DNA of 64,000 nt. Source: Hyparrhenia diplandra. Taxonomy: Eukaryota; Streptophyta; Magnoliopsida; Poales; Poaceae. The stretch spans positions 1 through 64,000 of the forward strand of contig JADLZK010007673.1 of NCBI GenBank assembly GCA_015847255.1, read 5' to 3'. A model generated the notes under the pieces. It worked only from the letters and a program-made list of their open reading frames with translations, did not search any database and had not been told where the DNA came from. Each line of letters begins with the position of its first letter. Positions within the stretch are counted from its first letter, which is position 1. The translations under genes and the position numbers were made by a program. Below, piece after piece: positions 1 through 12,081 of the stretch.

Positions 1-2130
1 GGGGTTATCTTTGCCGCGATGAGAGTCAGATAGTAAGGGAATCGATGGGAGGGAGTAGGGAACTTACCGGCTCTGTTTAATTTGGCGGCGGCGACCACAA
101 CGGCGGCGTCGCTTCTTCCTTCCGTGGCGGAGCCGATTTAAGGGGAGAAAACTCCGCGGAGTGAGGAGGGAAAGGAGAGAGAGGAAGATTGGCGCTGAGC
201 AAGCGTGTTCTAGCTCCCGGTGGAGCTCCTCGAGGCTTTCGGCGGGGAGGATCTTGCCGGGCGGGGGCTATTTATAGCCTCAGCCGCGTGGCCCGAGCTT
301 CAGCCCGGCGGATATTTTTACAGTGGCCTACGATCTTTTCCGAGCCCGGCGGCGGTCTTGGCGTGGCTTTCGATGTTGGGGTGTCGTCGTCGGGCTCGTC
401 GGCGCCTGACGGCGGTAAAGCTGTCTTGCCACTCCCACGGCGACGGTCGTCGGCTCAGCAAAGGTCGCCGCCTCGGCCCATATGCTTGGCTTAGCGTGCG
501 AATTTTGGCGATAGGCTGGCCGAGGTGGCTCTTTCTATCGGTCGACACAGCGGCGTCCCTATGCTCGGTCCACGGCACCGGCTCGGCTTGGCGATTTCGC
601 CCGGCAAGCGTGTCGGCTCTTTGCATCGTCGTCGGTCGTCGTCGATCTTTGTCGCCTTGGTGGCGGCCAGAGAGCATTTGTACCCGTAGCTGATGTCGGC
701 TGGCGGGAGCTTCGTGCCGGCGTGTCAGTCGTCTTCCCCTTGGGCATGCGGCGAGCAGCGATCGGGGCCGGCCGGGGCTGTTCAGGGTCGCCGTGCAGCG
801 CCCTAGGAGAAAGAGAGGCCAGCGTGTCGGTGGGAAAGGAGGGGAAGGAGGGATGGGCAGCGGCTGGCCGGGTTAGGCCGGCCGATGCTGGAGGAGGAGG
901 GAGGGAAGTGAAAGGGGAAGTGGGCGGGCTGGTTTGCTCGTTCTATTCCTCCTCTTTTCCTTTTCTTTTTCCCTTTCTTATTCTTTCTCATTATGTGTAA
1001 CTCAATTTAGGTTTTCACCAATATTTATCAAGTAAAATCTTAGGTGCCAAAATAATTGGAAATCATCAAAGGTCAAGTCAAAACCACGATTATCGAAAAA
1101 GTTTAAATTTTTGCGAATTTTGAAAATGGCGAAAATCGGGGTCATTCTGGTGACCTCCTCACCGAGCTACACTGGGTACTCGTCCGAAGCCGGGGCTTCG
1201 GCATCATCGCTAGTGCCATCGAGCTTTTTTATTTGCCAGGAGTGGAGCCTCTTCTCGACTCATGAGAATTACTTCCACCGCTACTACATCCCGTAGCCGG
1301 GCTCTGCAAAGAACTTCCTCTTGGAGGGTGGCACCCCCGCATGGCGTCGTAGTGGGCTTCCACCTCGAACCGTCAGATCCGGCGAAGACCCGGGCGTTCG
1401 TGGCGTGCTTCTCCTCTGAGCACGCCCAAAGCGTCGAGCTTCGAAAATCCGGCCCTCCTCGCCCGACAACCACGACAACGAGTTCCTCGCGCCGACAGCG
1501 TCTCGTCGGCCCTTAGCTGTCGGCGCTTGGGGTTGGGCACGCCCGGTCAACTGACGTGACACGCTCTATGGCGATCTACTACGCGCCTCTCCTGCAAGTC
1601 GCCCGGTCTCGTCGATTGACCGCGTGTTCTCTGAGCACATACATGCTTGGTACATGTGCCAACCACGTACACACCTTCGAGGCCCCTCCGGCTACTCGCC
1701 CGGGCATACCGAGCTCTCGGCGTCCTCGGCGCCTCCGTCATGCGGCAAGCATGGATGGACGCCCCGCCGCTTAGCCCTGGCGAGCTATAAGTTCAGCATC
1801 TACTTGAGGAAACACGCCCGACTTCTCCTTGCGTCGAAAGCGCCGACATACGCAGCGGCGACAACCAAGACGTGGTCCCTGCGTCTCGGACTACGGACCG
1901 TCACGGCGTCCCCATCGGCGCTAAGCCTTGGCGCCCTAATTGGGTTGGGCGGCACGTGGGCAACGCCCCGCCTCGTCAAGCGGTGGGGAGATGTCATTTG
2001 CGAGTGGGCCTGACCATTGGTAGGCTAGGAGGGCCCAGCAGAGCCCGCGATCGACCCGAGGAGAGGGCGCAGCGGGGGAGGCGGCGCCCCTAGCCGCCGC
2101 CCACCTCACCTTCCGTCAAAACCCCGTCAC
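1..2130 (-). mobile_element. GC-rich LTR-retrotransposon-derived sequence, cut by the window edge
   Basis: The stretch is very GC-rich up to about 990 and from 1150 to 2100, with an AT-rich insert between. All long open frames here overlap each other on both strands, lack recognisable domains and look like composition artefacts. A TATAAATA motif on the minus strand near 270 followed by GC-rich leader-like sequence suggests an LTR promoter reading leftwards. No protein-coding retroelement domain is visible, and neither terminus could be fixed. The assignment rests on texture, so it is tentative; a decayed gene or Pack-MULE cargo is possible. Confidence 0.35.
269..276 (-). promoter_or_regulatory. 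TATA-like box (minus strand) in LTR-like DNA
   Basis: Reads TATAAATA on the minus strand, set in GC-rich sequence as in many grass LTR promoters. No transcript can be assigned. Confidence 0.25.
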
Positions 2131-2134
2131 CAAG

Positions 2135-2590
2135 TTAGGATTATCTTAAGACTTTTGGTGTGCAAGGGATATTCAATCATATAAGGAAAACCCTTATTAG
2201 GAAATAAATAAAGATCACTTGTAAAAATGTATTTCAATGTCGTTATAAGGAAACCTTAGAGATTGCTTGGGTTACAAGTTCCACTAAGCTAGGAGCTATA
2301 TAAGTAAAAGTGCGTAATCTCTTTGGGAGACAAGCAATAAAAAGAAATAGTTTGTGCCTTCTCTCTGCTCCAACGCCGCCCGCCACCGAGCCTCAGCGGC
2401 GTCTTGCCGCCGCCACAACACCGCCGCACCGCCGCCTCCCCTACCTCAATCGCCGCCCCCAACCGGCCCCCTTGCCCGGAGCCGCCCGCCCCGCCGCCCC
2501 CTACGCCCGTCGCCGCCGCCTCAGGCTTCGCCGTTGGCGTGTCGACCGGCCCCAATCTAACCGGTTTGTGACAAGCCTTGAGGTTCAAAT
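2135..2590 (+). mobile_element. Copia-like LTR or LTR fragment, copy 1
   Basis: Starts TTAGGATTATCTTA, contains TATATAAG at 2297-2304 and a polyadenylation-like AATAAA near 2337, then runs into a GC-rich segment. The 2135-2350 part aligns, with small differences, to the reverse complement of 35255-35478, so both are copies of one dispersed element in opposite orientation. No internal domain is attached here, which suggests a solo LTR or a truncated copy. The family name is not certain. Confidence 0.5.
2297..2304 (+). promoter_or_regulatory. LTR TATA box (TATATAAG)
   Basis: Conserved in the inverted copy at 35305-35312, about 35-40 bp before an AATAAA-containing stretch. This is the usual U3/R arrangement of an LTR. 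Confidence 0.4.
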
Positions 2591-2693
2591 CGCCGCTATG
2601 CAGTTGTCTAAAGTACAAGCACAATATTATACTTATGATAACAGGCATATATAGCATGCATATGCGACTAGTGCAACTAAATATCACAAACAG

Positions 2694-2741
2694 AATAAGT
2701 AAAATATTTTTTTTTGACAACAAAATAATAAGTAAAATATT
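2694..2741. repeat. Ultra-short retroposed insert with 15-bp target duplication
   Basis: The 15-mer AATAAGTAAAATATT occurs at 2694-2708 and again at 2727-2741. The 18 bases between are a T-run followed by GACAACAAA. On the minus strand this is a short 3' end plus A-tail, as expected for an extremely 5'-truncated LINE or similar retroposon. It lies in or just beyond the 3' UTR of the RPB9 gene. Confidence 0.55.
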
Positions 2742-2868
2742 GTAAAAACATTCTCTAATTATTCTTAGAGACGCTGGTACTTCGAAATACATAGTTCCAA
2801 GAAAATCACAAAACAAGTTCAGTTTCAAGCTCTGATGGAAGAACTATTACTGCCAAAATTCCATCGCA

Positions 2869-4188
2869 TCATTCCCTCCACCGATTACCACAATCAGGGC
2901 TGCAGCACACAAAGAACAGGGTCATCCCTCCTCCCTCTTGCCGTGGCCTGCAAATGATAAAAACAGCACTGAGCTTAAGACTGTCTCAAAACATTTAAGC
3001 AGGATCAGTGCCATCAATTGCAACTATTGAAATATAAATATCGCTTAACTGCAGACACGGTAATTTTGAATACAAAAAGAGACATGAGTTATACGCTCTA
3101 TGCCTCTAATGGCATTTAGTAGTATTATATTACTGCACCAAAAGTGGACACTTATTCGCATTTTCTTGGGTCTGACTCTGACTTGACAATTAGGACATGT
3201 TCATGTTAGGGATATAGATGCAGGCCGATACAGCCAAAGAAAGGGATGCAATATCCAACTTAAACATTAATGAGGTGCAAATTTTGGCATATTATTCTGT
3301 TTAACAAGTCATTCAGATTGCATAACAATGTCACATGAAAATGCAAGCCATTAAAATGCAACAAGGCAAAACAAGAGAAAACACGGAAGAAAACAGCCTC
3401 TCCATGCCCACAGGCAGTGCAGCGGACAGTCTTGGTTCTGGGAAGAGTTGGGTCAAAAGCTACATCCTGCAAGACCTGCGTTCGCTCCCCAGCCGTGTGG
3501 TGCACCTCGTTCGATAGACACAGTTATTGTCAGAGACCTCCTGAATCGGGCCAGGAATAGTACTGTTAACTTGTAAGCAAAAGAAAGGATGTTTGAGGGG
3601 ATGGAAAATTATTCACTTCACCATTCATTAAACATAGACATAACAAACACTGTAGGACAAGTGTAGTATTTTTCAGTGTGGACAGAAGCGTGTTTAACTT
3701 TTGCTATACACAAGTCAAAAAAAAATTGCTATACACACATGCAATAAATGAGGAATTAAGTAGCCAAAGATGGAAATGAAGGGTACACATAGCATTGGCA
3801 TGACCCTACCAAAATCTTAGAATATGGGGGAAAAAGGAACAGCCCCCATCCCGTAAGCATTTTAGTGCTCATTCAACCCTATCATCCAAGTGCTGTGCCC
3901 AAATGCCATTCGTAGTGATGCACTAATGGGAGGGGTATAGCAAGAAGATTGGATTGGATTTGTTGGTGGAACAAGGATAGAGATTGACAAGTTGTACCCC
4001 TGGTGCTCGCGCAGTTGCGACATGCAAAAAAATAGAGATGCGTCTGTCCCTGTCCTCCTTGGGGTACAGGATGTTGTTGCTGCACCATCCATCATATAGT
4101 AACTGTATGATCGATCTAAAATGCAAGAGAGGAAGATGATTGATGTGGAAGGGTGCATACCACTCGGCAAAAACTTCATGGTGCTCAT
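2869..4188 (-). CDS. NRPB9: DNA-directed RNA polymerase subunit RPB9-like (NRPB9), frame broken by small indels
   Basis: RPB9 is the small zinc-ribbon subunit of RNA polymerase II (in plants also Pol IV/V) that affects start-site choice and fidelity. Four coding exons are recognisable on the minus strand: 4161-4188 (MSTMKF start), about 3998-4079 (NNILYPKEDRD, then FACRNC), 3383-3540 (DNNCVY, HHTAGERTQVLQDV, DPTLPRTKTVRC, CGHGEAVFF) and 2869-2947 (ATARG, then the C-terminal zinc-ribbon region and stop). This is the full domain order of the family at about its usual 114-115 residues. The frame is not continuous: indels fall at about 4165-4177, 4006-4034 (two), 3508, and 2930-2941 (two single-G losses). 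Several lie in homopolymers. A 5' UTR exon ends at about 6312 and joins at 4217. Either base-level errors or a decayed copy; the family assignment is firm. Confidence 0.8.
3701..3737 (+). repeat. 13-bp A-tailed insert with 12-bp target duplication
   Basis: TTGCTATACACA is at 3701-3712 and 3726-3737, separated only by AGTC plus nine A. It lies in an RPB9 intron and is one of the smallest retroposon-like inserts in the window. Confidence 0.5.
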
Positions 4189-6480
4189 GGTTGCAACAGT
4201 AGTGTCTTCTTAAAGCCCTGAATAGAAACCAGATAGATTTTAGATTGTCGATCCAATGGTAGAAACAGAACAGCTACATTTATCATGTATCTCTATACTG
4301 AATTACCATCTGATTATTCTTGATACAGTGACTTACTAATCGCATTGCTATTTCAGCGTGCAACTGGGAGATTTGAGGAAAAATAAAAAAAAATATAAGC
4401 CCTACCTACAACCGAGAAACAAAATGGTAACTTTGTGAATTAGCTGTGGTATCTGATAGATAGAGACATTTATTAACCTGATGGCATCAACAGGGGCAAA
4501 AGTTTTCTCCTATAACCTGCTAAAGTTGTGATTTGTACATTTTATTATGCTCAACATCCAGTGTTTGATAACCTAGCAGCAACTGATTGAGGTTCAGGTT
4601 GCTGGTGACCGAGCACCCATCAGTACAAAGCAGATAATGCCAGCATTAAGCAATGTTGCACATCTACTGTTTTTTTTATAGGAAAGAAAAAAGATTGACC
4701 TGAACCCCTTGCATTTGCATGCAAGCAGCTAGAAAAAAAAGGGTTTTGTTTGGCATGTGGGGCTTACGTTCTAGAGGAGAAATGACCCAAGGTAGGATTG
4801 AGTTGATCCTCCCTCCCACCCAATCCGATTCCACCGTGAGGGGTTTAAACCACTGCCGACATTAAATTAAAACATATGACACGATAAGCTGGCAATGCTC
4901 AACATATCAAGTGGTAAGTCAATGACTAGTATCAAGAAAGTAAACTTTAAGCGACCAAATAAAAGAATGCCACTGGGCTAACAAATCCAAGTGGTCAATT
5001 TCTGAAGCTGCTCAGATGTTTTTTTTTTACTGAGATCTCTACTCAATGACAGCCACAACAATGATCACCAGCACCCAGTTTGCATCTATCATTAAGAACT
5101 TAAAACTGAAACTACATCAGGCATAAAAAAAAAAGGAGATCAGGCTATGCTTCATCAAGCTCACATTCAGAAATGGGATATAAAATATGTACTGAAACTG
5201 ACCAAATAAATAGATACACATGTTGGACAGATGGGATGAGGAAACAGAACAAAAGTTAAACCTCCTATTTTCATCCCTTACTGCCAAGTGAAAGCTGAAG
5301 CATTATATGGTGATCCTATGCACTGAAATATAAAGGACAGGATGTACACAATTGAAATAATCTCTCCTACCAATACCATACAGTCTGCCTTCAGCAACTA
5401 TTACCAGGGCATGGCGACAGTTGCATGTAACTACTACTATTGTGATTCAAATTTACTGTGGACATGGAAAAAGAAAAAAAAAAAACTGTGTCGTTTTAGG
5501 AAGGAAAATAATTAAGTACAATAGTTCCTGCAGACTACCATTAAAGAGTAAAAAAGAATAAGTGCCCAGCTTGGGTGAGGAATACAAAGATTGCGGCACA
5601 AGAAGAATGACATGTGTACAGGATACTCCCAAAGGGGAAATAAGATAAATTGTATACTCACAAAAACATTATACTAGTAGAGAACATTTGGATTACTGCA
5701 GGTGGAAAAAAGACACATTCACAGAACCAATAATTACCACACAGTATTTTCCATTGTCAAATGAGCAAATCATCAATGTTGGGTGGTTTTGTATAGCATA
5801 AGATCCAGGAACAAATAACAGTAAATTACTAAATACCAGAAGAAGGATCAAGCAAGTATATATGAACAAAAAGAGCACTAGGAAACACAGAGAGATTTAG
5901 TGCTAGTAATTGAGTTTTTCTCCACCTCGGAGGCATCAGATTCCAAAGTGAGTTTTGTTCACCTTGGAGCACAACGCATCAAGAACATACCAAGAACTCA
6001 CAAAACCATCTATCTCTAATGGTTGGTTCAGTAGGCTAGCAGTCTCGGTGTAGGGCAAGGGGACGAGGGTGGTGAGACGCAACTGGCCGTGAAGCCTCCA
6101 ACGAATCGCCCCTAGTCAAGCACGCACCTGTGTTTGTAGAAAACTCAAAAACCCTAGCGAGAAGGGGATGGATCAGGGAGGGCAGCGGGAGATGGGGAGG
6201 CGGCGGAAGAGGAGATTGGGAGGCAATGACGAGACACGCCTTGGATTTGCAGGGAAAACGGGATGAGGGAGACGCCAGGGGAAGGAGGAGGAGATGGAGG
6301 CAGTATACCTTGATTGGCGCAAACGGTGGTGGCGCTCGTCTCCGGCGGCGGAATCGGAGTCGGGCGTCACCTACGGCAGCGGCGCAGGGGAGGCGGAAGT
6401 GGTGACGACGAACGGGAAAAAGGCCACCGCCAACGGAACGGAAGTCGGTCTCGGGGTTGGGTGACAGGTGTCGTCGTCTC
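4189..6480 (-). other. RPB9 5' UTR, leader intron and GC-rich promoter region
   Basis: Read on the minus strand, a GC-rich leader ends at a good donor (CAATCAAG|GTATAC, about 6312). The next acceptor is TTCTATTCAG at 4218-4227, giving a short leader of 4189-4217 before the ATG. The roughly 2.1-kb intron is AT-rich and shows no coding signal. The GC-rich block 6130-6480 is the likely transcription start region. Overlapping open frames in that block on both strands look like GC artefacts. Confidence 0.5.
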
Positions 6481-6742
6481 AGCTGCGCCTTTTCTTTTCT
6501 TCCTCGGCTTCTCCGACTCGGTCACTTGTGTGTGGGCCCCAGGGGTCATGTTTTCTTTATTTATTTTTCCCAGGGAGGGGTCATCATCTACGCTCCTCTT
6601 TTGCAAGCATGTGTACTGTATTATAGTATTATTATCTCTATTAGATTTAGAAAAATAATTCTCTTTTCCTCTTCTAATATAGTAGAATTTTAAAAGTCAA
6701 AATTTCTGCCATTAAATTTTCCTTCGGTCCCACCATTTTTAA

Positions 6743-7133
6743 GAGCAACTCAAGAGCTCTCTAAAAAATTAACACTTTCAGATCTCCTTATTAGGGCATT
6801 TTTCAGCAGATGTTTCTCTAAAAATAGTTTCCACCATAGTAGCTCCCTAATATTTGCATCCAAAAAAATAAAAAGTTTAAGCCCACCACACCATCAGTTT
6901 GTTGAATCATTAATTTTTTCCATCCACTCATGGCCTGGGGTCCTAGGCCGCAACATCTACATGTTGATTGGGGCGTGTCTTCCTTTTGCAAAAATGTGGG
7001 GCAAGAGCTTGTTTTTTTTTGAGTGAGTAAAACTTTGGGGGAGCTTAGGGAATTTGTTGGACCTATGATTTGCTAGTAACCACGCAAATATCAGTTTTAG
7101 GGGGTTCTATTTAGTCTTCTCTTGGAGATGCTC
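6743..7133. mobile_element. 391-bp Tourist/Harbinger-like MITE
   Basis: Imperfect terminal inverted repeats (GAGCAACTCAAGAG at the left; CTCTTGGAGATGCTC at the right, read on +) are flanked by TAA at 6740-6742 and 7134-7136. A TWA target site and GAGCA-type ends fit PIF/Harbinger MITEs. The interior is AT-rich and noncoding. Confidence 0.5.
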
Positions 7134-8284
7134 TAAGATGTTTGATTTAAGTATTGAAACCATTTTTAGATGAGGTGATGTATCACAAGTCTATTTATCA
7201 AATTTGGTTGGTAGAATGACTCCTCCACTAGTCTCACTCTTAGGTGATGATTTTTTGATCTTGTGAGATATGTGCGAAGGGTAGTGTATCGTGTATCAGA
7301 TACATGTTGGATAGACACGGATACGTATCTCGGGCGTCTGGTGAAAATCGATACATATCAACTTCGGATACACATATTGAACACGGTCGAGCTGCATTGG
7401 ATCTGAACAAACATGTCAAATGGACTCCTAGGCGGCTAGGCCCCTCCTCCCATGTAACTAGCCACATAGCCTGATGCCTTTATTAGAGATACGCCGCCAC
7501 GAGCTTACCCTCATATACGCATATCCATTTTGTTTTCTTACCTTTTTGCATACTTATTCTATAATTTACATTGAACCTCTAAATTATTTACTAAAAATAT
7601 AATATTAAAATATTAATTTACCTTTTGTTTCTTACCTTGCAACAGTTTCAATTGATACCCTCGCCCATTATCGATTACTACACTCCTTTCTCACCATATG
7701 TGCAAGATTTCATGCTTGTTCTCATTCTCGACATCTACTTACAATTGTTTGCCACCCTACGTATGTCCTCGTCTTTCTTGCAAGAACACGGCCATCTTGT
7801 GACATGGTAGGATGACAAGTGCAGTGCACAGCTAGGCGCGTCAAGGCAGTGTGGCAGCAGGGATGTAGAACCACGTTGATGATGTAGCATAGGCAAACAC
7901 AGTAGGGTGAGCACTTGGCGTTGTGGAGTTTGTGTGCGAATGAGTCAAGGCAAGCGTATATGCCGTGTGTGTGTGTGGGGGAAGGGGGTGGGGTTGCAAT
8001 GAAGGTAAGGTTTGGTGGTGGAATAGTGGATGATGACCAAAACGATGCGGTATGCAACTTTCGTAGCTTATTGTCTTGGCGCAAAGTAGTAAGTGTTGGG
8101 ATTGGAATGATAACTTGAGACAAGTACATGCAATTTATAGGTACTAGGACTAGCATAAGAATTCTATATAGGTTTAGAGCGGACCTGCAAGTTGCAAGTA
8201 ACTAGACATAGACGAGAATTTAAACAAGTTTTTTCTTATTTATGAATTTTTTTTTTTAATAAGTACCTCTCATTTTTTTTCTTA
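7134..8284. other. Intergenic, no gene seen
   Basis: AT-rich. 7280-7390 has several partly repeated GATACGTATC-like motifs. The longest open frame (minus, 7722-8156) has low-complexity composition, no domain and no splice support. Confidence 0.4.
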
Positions 8285-9209
8285 TCTATACCTAATAATA
8301 AAACACGAAAATTTTGTCAATCTGCCCCTAATAATTAATTTGTCCGCCTCTACCTGTACAACTAAAAAGTCGCTCGTAGAAATCTTTGTCAGGCGGTTAC
8401 GTGGTCGAATTGCCCACGGGATTCGCGAGTAGCAAACAGCCGAAACCGGATACGTACGCGGTTAAAACAAGCTCTGCACCTATGGTTCTAAAGACTCGCG
8501 CCCACACGAACAAATTCACAAGATGCACGCGTTTAGCATGCTCCGTCAACAAATTCGCGTCTAGCCTGTGCATCTTCCTAGCTAATTACAATAATGTCGT
8601 TCCAAAAAAAAAAAAAATACAATAACGTCATTTTATATACGTGCGGTGTTCTTACGTGGGCTCTGTTTGTCTGATGGGCTGACGCGAAAATCAATCATAA
8701 GGGAATCCCATTGTTTAAAAGACTTCTTATACAACGTCATGAGGCCTGTTTTTGTTGTTGATGTTGATATTTACAACGAGGAAAATTACTTCTGACATAT
8801 TGTATCGTGTATTTATTGTTGAATGAATTCATGTTAAACCATTAAGTCACAAAATATTTAATAAAACATCCTATAAAGATTAAAAATTTATCTACTCCGG
8901 TTAGGAAAAATGATAGAGGAAAATAAAAATTAAAATTAAAATTTATTATTAACCGTAGCAATAGAGTACAAAGAAAATTTGAATATATGATGCACTATCA
9001 AACAATATTCAGATTTTAATCTCAAAATAAATTGAAATGCATAATTGATCAATGGATAAATGTCGCGTGTTTGATGCTCATATTTATGAGTTAGAGGCTT
9101 AGAGCACCACATGTTTATTGGATAAATGTTCAACCTATAAATAATATATCTAGATAAACTAAATAATAAGTTGCATCTCCCGTTGCAACGCATAGGACAT
9201 ATTTACTAG
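8285..9209 (+). mobile_element. Non-autonomous Helitron, 925 bp
   Basis: The left end is A|TCTATACCTAATAATAAA at 8284/8285. The right end is CTAG|T at 9206-9209, with the palindromic CGTTGCAACG (9181-9190) shortly before it. This is the standard Helitron signature: insertion between A and T, 5' TC, 3' hairpin and CTRR, no target duplication. The hairpin is degenerate compared with the self-complementary form I would expect. No coding sequence is seen. Confidence 0.6.
8587..8632 (+). repeat. A-tailed insert with 15-bp (13/15) target duplication
   Basis: TACAATAATGTCGTT at 8587-8601 is repeated with two differences at 8618-8632. Between them lie CC and 14 A. It sits inside the Helitron, so it was inserted after it. 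Confidence 0.4.
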
Positions 9210-9656
9210 TAAACATAAAGTAAAAGAATATTCTTGAAACACAGGTCCTTCCATAATAAATAAATATTTTTCTCTCACTAAATTGTTGATGTAGTTTGAT
9301 TATGAGAAAGCTTATTAATACGCCATTTAGATCAATTGATGTGAACTAAAATTTTCAACGGTTTGTCATCAAATCATACCAAAATAAATGTATCTCTAAC
9401 TTGTCCCCATATATCGGTGCAATTCTCAACAAAAGCTGCCGTGTGGAAATCAAGGGGGGTCTCCGTGGTAAGTAGAGATGGGGTTTTTTTTCATTTGTAT
9501 GTGGTGTGAGATATAGAAAAATTATTGTAAGATATATATGTTGTAAATAAATTGTAAGGTGTTTGGAAACAACTATAAAATCTACATCCTCGTCTATTTC
9601 CCCTAAAAACATCATCTTTCTTTTTCCACCCATTTGCAAAAGTAGAAAACCAAAAG

Positions 9657-9745
9657 CTGAAAGCAAGTTTCATTTAATTGAAAAAGATTAAAAAAAGGTG
9701 GGGGCTCCCCTGCGGTTCAAAAAAAAAAAAAAAACTGAAAGCAAG
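9657..9745 (+). repeat. 67-bp A-tailed retroposon insert with 11-bp target duplication
   Basis: CTGAAAGCAAG flanks the insert at 9657-9667 and 9735-9745. The insert ends with GGTGGGGGCTCCCCTGCGG, then TTC and a run of about 16 A. A related GGTGGGGG(T)GCCCCT core next to T-runs occurs at 39400-39455, supporting a common retroposon 3' end. Confidence 0.6.
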
Positions 9746-10494
9746 ACCCATGGTGATGTGAAAAATTGTACTACTGTGTAGCTTCTAAAAAAACATCTTT
9801 AGATTCATCGGTTTGATTGGCATTATGCTTTATTAGCAATAGAAGCACTTTCCATAAGTTAAAAATCAGAAGCGACGGATCATGAATGGAGCCAAATATG
9901 TGGTGAATTTGTTGATATGAATGCAAGAATTATCAAACAAAATTCATCATAATAACAATGAGAAGAAAATCAAAAAAAAACAGTTGGATTTGTAGTATGT
10001 GCATGTTTGGCAATTTATATAACAAACATCTTCTAAACTATCGTCAATCTTAAGTCAAATTCATTCTAAAAAACAGCGAGATTTAAAAGATGCGGAGCGT
10101 AGCATGAGCGTACTGAGGTGCAAATTGTGGTTTTCTAGATAGAAAGGCGTATTGACGAATCACATTAATAGCGAAACAGTAAAACAATCCACATGTGTCC
10201 ATCCATACTACATATTGCCCATGTCACTATGTTTTAGGCAAGGTTTTTTTTTTTCCTTGAGAGTACTTAGTCAAAGTACGCATGCAAATAGGGAGATCAA
10301 CAAGGCGCTGCATGTTTGAGTGCTTGCATGCATCTCGTCAAAGCCGTGGTGTGCTTTTTTTGTGGTGTGCTTTGCACCTAGGATAACAAACGGTAGTAAC
10401 CGACTAACTAACACATAGGGAATTTATCCTCTCATAAAAGGAAATGGTCATTGCCGATCCCATTTTCTCTCATGCTCAACAGAAAATGGCCACC
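9746..10494. other. AT-rich intergenic, no gene seen
   Basis: No coding signal. The final 100 bp is the upstream region of the cysteine-rich peptide gene copy A. Confidence 0.4.
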
Positions 10495-10502
10495 TATAAA
10501 TA
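10495..10502 (+). promoter_or_regulatory. TATA box of cysteine-rich peptide gene copy A
   Basis: TATAAATA, about 54 bp before the start codon. The two intact paralogues have the same octamer at nearly the same distance, so this is a conserved promoter element. Confidence 0.6.
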
Positions 10503-10555
10503 TATGCTCTCATATATACCTTCCCTACGTGACAATTTTTTATATATTGCGAACA

Positions 10556-11037
10556 ATGAATACCAAGAATGTTACTCTCTGTTGTCTTCTTTTTGGTGCT
10601 CGTTCTGCACATAGATCATGCTCTAGCGGTTCGTGTTTCTTTGCATCTATCTTTTCTTTTTTATCTTCTAGTTTGTTAGTTTAGTTGTAATCTAAGAAAA
10701 AGATTAACTTGAAAATTTTGGTTTCTTTATCTTCTTATGTTCATGTGGTTAGTTTTAAGACTTTTTAACCATTTTCTCCAAAGTCATTTCCTTGTGATAT
10801 TATTCACACGACAAGATATGCATTTTAGCTGATGACAAATGGATATATATACATATGTTTAATTCATTCTTTTTGCAGAGTGTGGTTATACATTACCTAT
10901 CATGCCATTCTGTAAAAGCATGGATGTGCAAGAGCGAGTGCTGGATTGAGGCAAAATTAATCGTAGCCAAAGTTGTGGAACAAAAGTGTATGAAAGGCGG
11001 GATCAAGGGCTATTGTTACTGCCGCTTTTGCCGTTAA
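10556..11037 (+). pseudogene. Defensin-like cysteine-rich peptide, copy A (frame-disrupted)
   Basis: Two-exon structure as in the intact copies at 33.1 and 36.4 kb: exon 1 (10556-10628) encodes a secretion-signal region, the intron is 10629-10878 (GT...TTTGCAG), and exon 2 (10879-11037) encodes the cysteine-rich part ending KGYCYCRFCR and stop. Compared with the intact copies, exon 1 has an extra base in a T-run (about 10585-10595) plus a compensating loss, and exon 2 has an extra base at about 10920. The hydrophobic signal core and the first cysteines are therefore out of frame. The downstream cysteines (CKSEC, then KC, CYC and FC) are preserved. It could be a recent pseudogene or an intact gene with base errors. 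It has diverged more from the other two than they have from each other. Confidence 0.65.
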
Positions 11038-12048
11038 TTTGGCACCTTTCAAGGAGAAGAATTAGTTCAATGTGTTTTCTTAGTCTTGCCAAATAAAATT
11101 GTAGTTAAGTCTCTAGAGTTTTTTTTTGTGTTTGTGTGAGTGTTGCTTTAATTTGGCATGCTAGTGTCTACTATTGTATTTAAATCTTTGTTATTAGTTG
11201 AATAATTTATCAATGTCCACCATTCGTCCACCATTTTCGTTTTTGATCGACAGATTTATTGTTCATTACTTTGTCAATGATGCAATAACCCATGACATAG
11301 TTGTAGAGGGATAGACCCAACCAAACACCTAACAAGGATTAAGCTATCCAAAAAAATAAAGGCTTGGGCAAGCTAAATTAAAAGAAGCACAAGCGATCAC
11401 TAAAACTGACCACCACCAGCCCACCACAAACCACCTCGGCTATGTGTAGAAGATTAATAAATCAAGAAGACAACAATATTTTACAGGCTTTTGGTTTTAC
11501 ATATCAAAGATACTAGAAGCATATACTTAGCAAGGCTGTGGTGGGATTTTCTTAAAAATAAATTGATTATATACATAGCATTACTATATGTTAGTATGTG
11601 TATTGCGTGTGCATATATATATGAATTTGAATTGCATGCTATTTTAATGTATCAGATTTGGTTAAAAAAATCGTAAGCTAACAGAAGAAAAATTAATATA
11701 ATATTTAATTATATTATAGTGGAATGGGTGATGCAACAAATTGTGTAGCAAAAGTGACTTATAATTTTAAATGGAGAGAGTATGTTAATAGATTAAGATT
11801 AAAAGTATTACGTGTGATAAATGATGTGGCCATTTTGTAATTAATAAATGATGATATGGGCTAAGTGAACAACGATGCAGACATCTTGCATGGAGACTTG
11901 GAGAGAGAGAAAGAGAGAGAGAGAGAGAATCTAATGGAGTCATTAATATTTAGTGAGGATGATATGGACACCTTGCATGAAGAAAGAAATCATTTAGTAG
12001 GGTTTAACTTTATAAGTGTATATAGATTCACATGAAGCATCTCTTCTG

Positions 12049-12081
<33 letters not shown>

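Noticed and set aside
189..2093. Many open frames of 60-157 codons on both strands
   Set aside because: GC composition artefacts overlapping each other; no domains or splice context.
2289..2828. 179-codon minus frame and 114-codon plus frame
   Set aside because: They cross the LTR, the T-run insert and GC-rich LTR sequence; no conserved feature.
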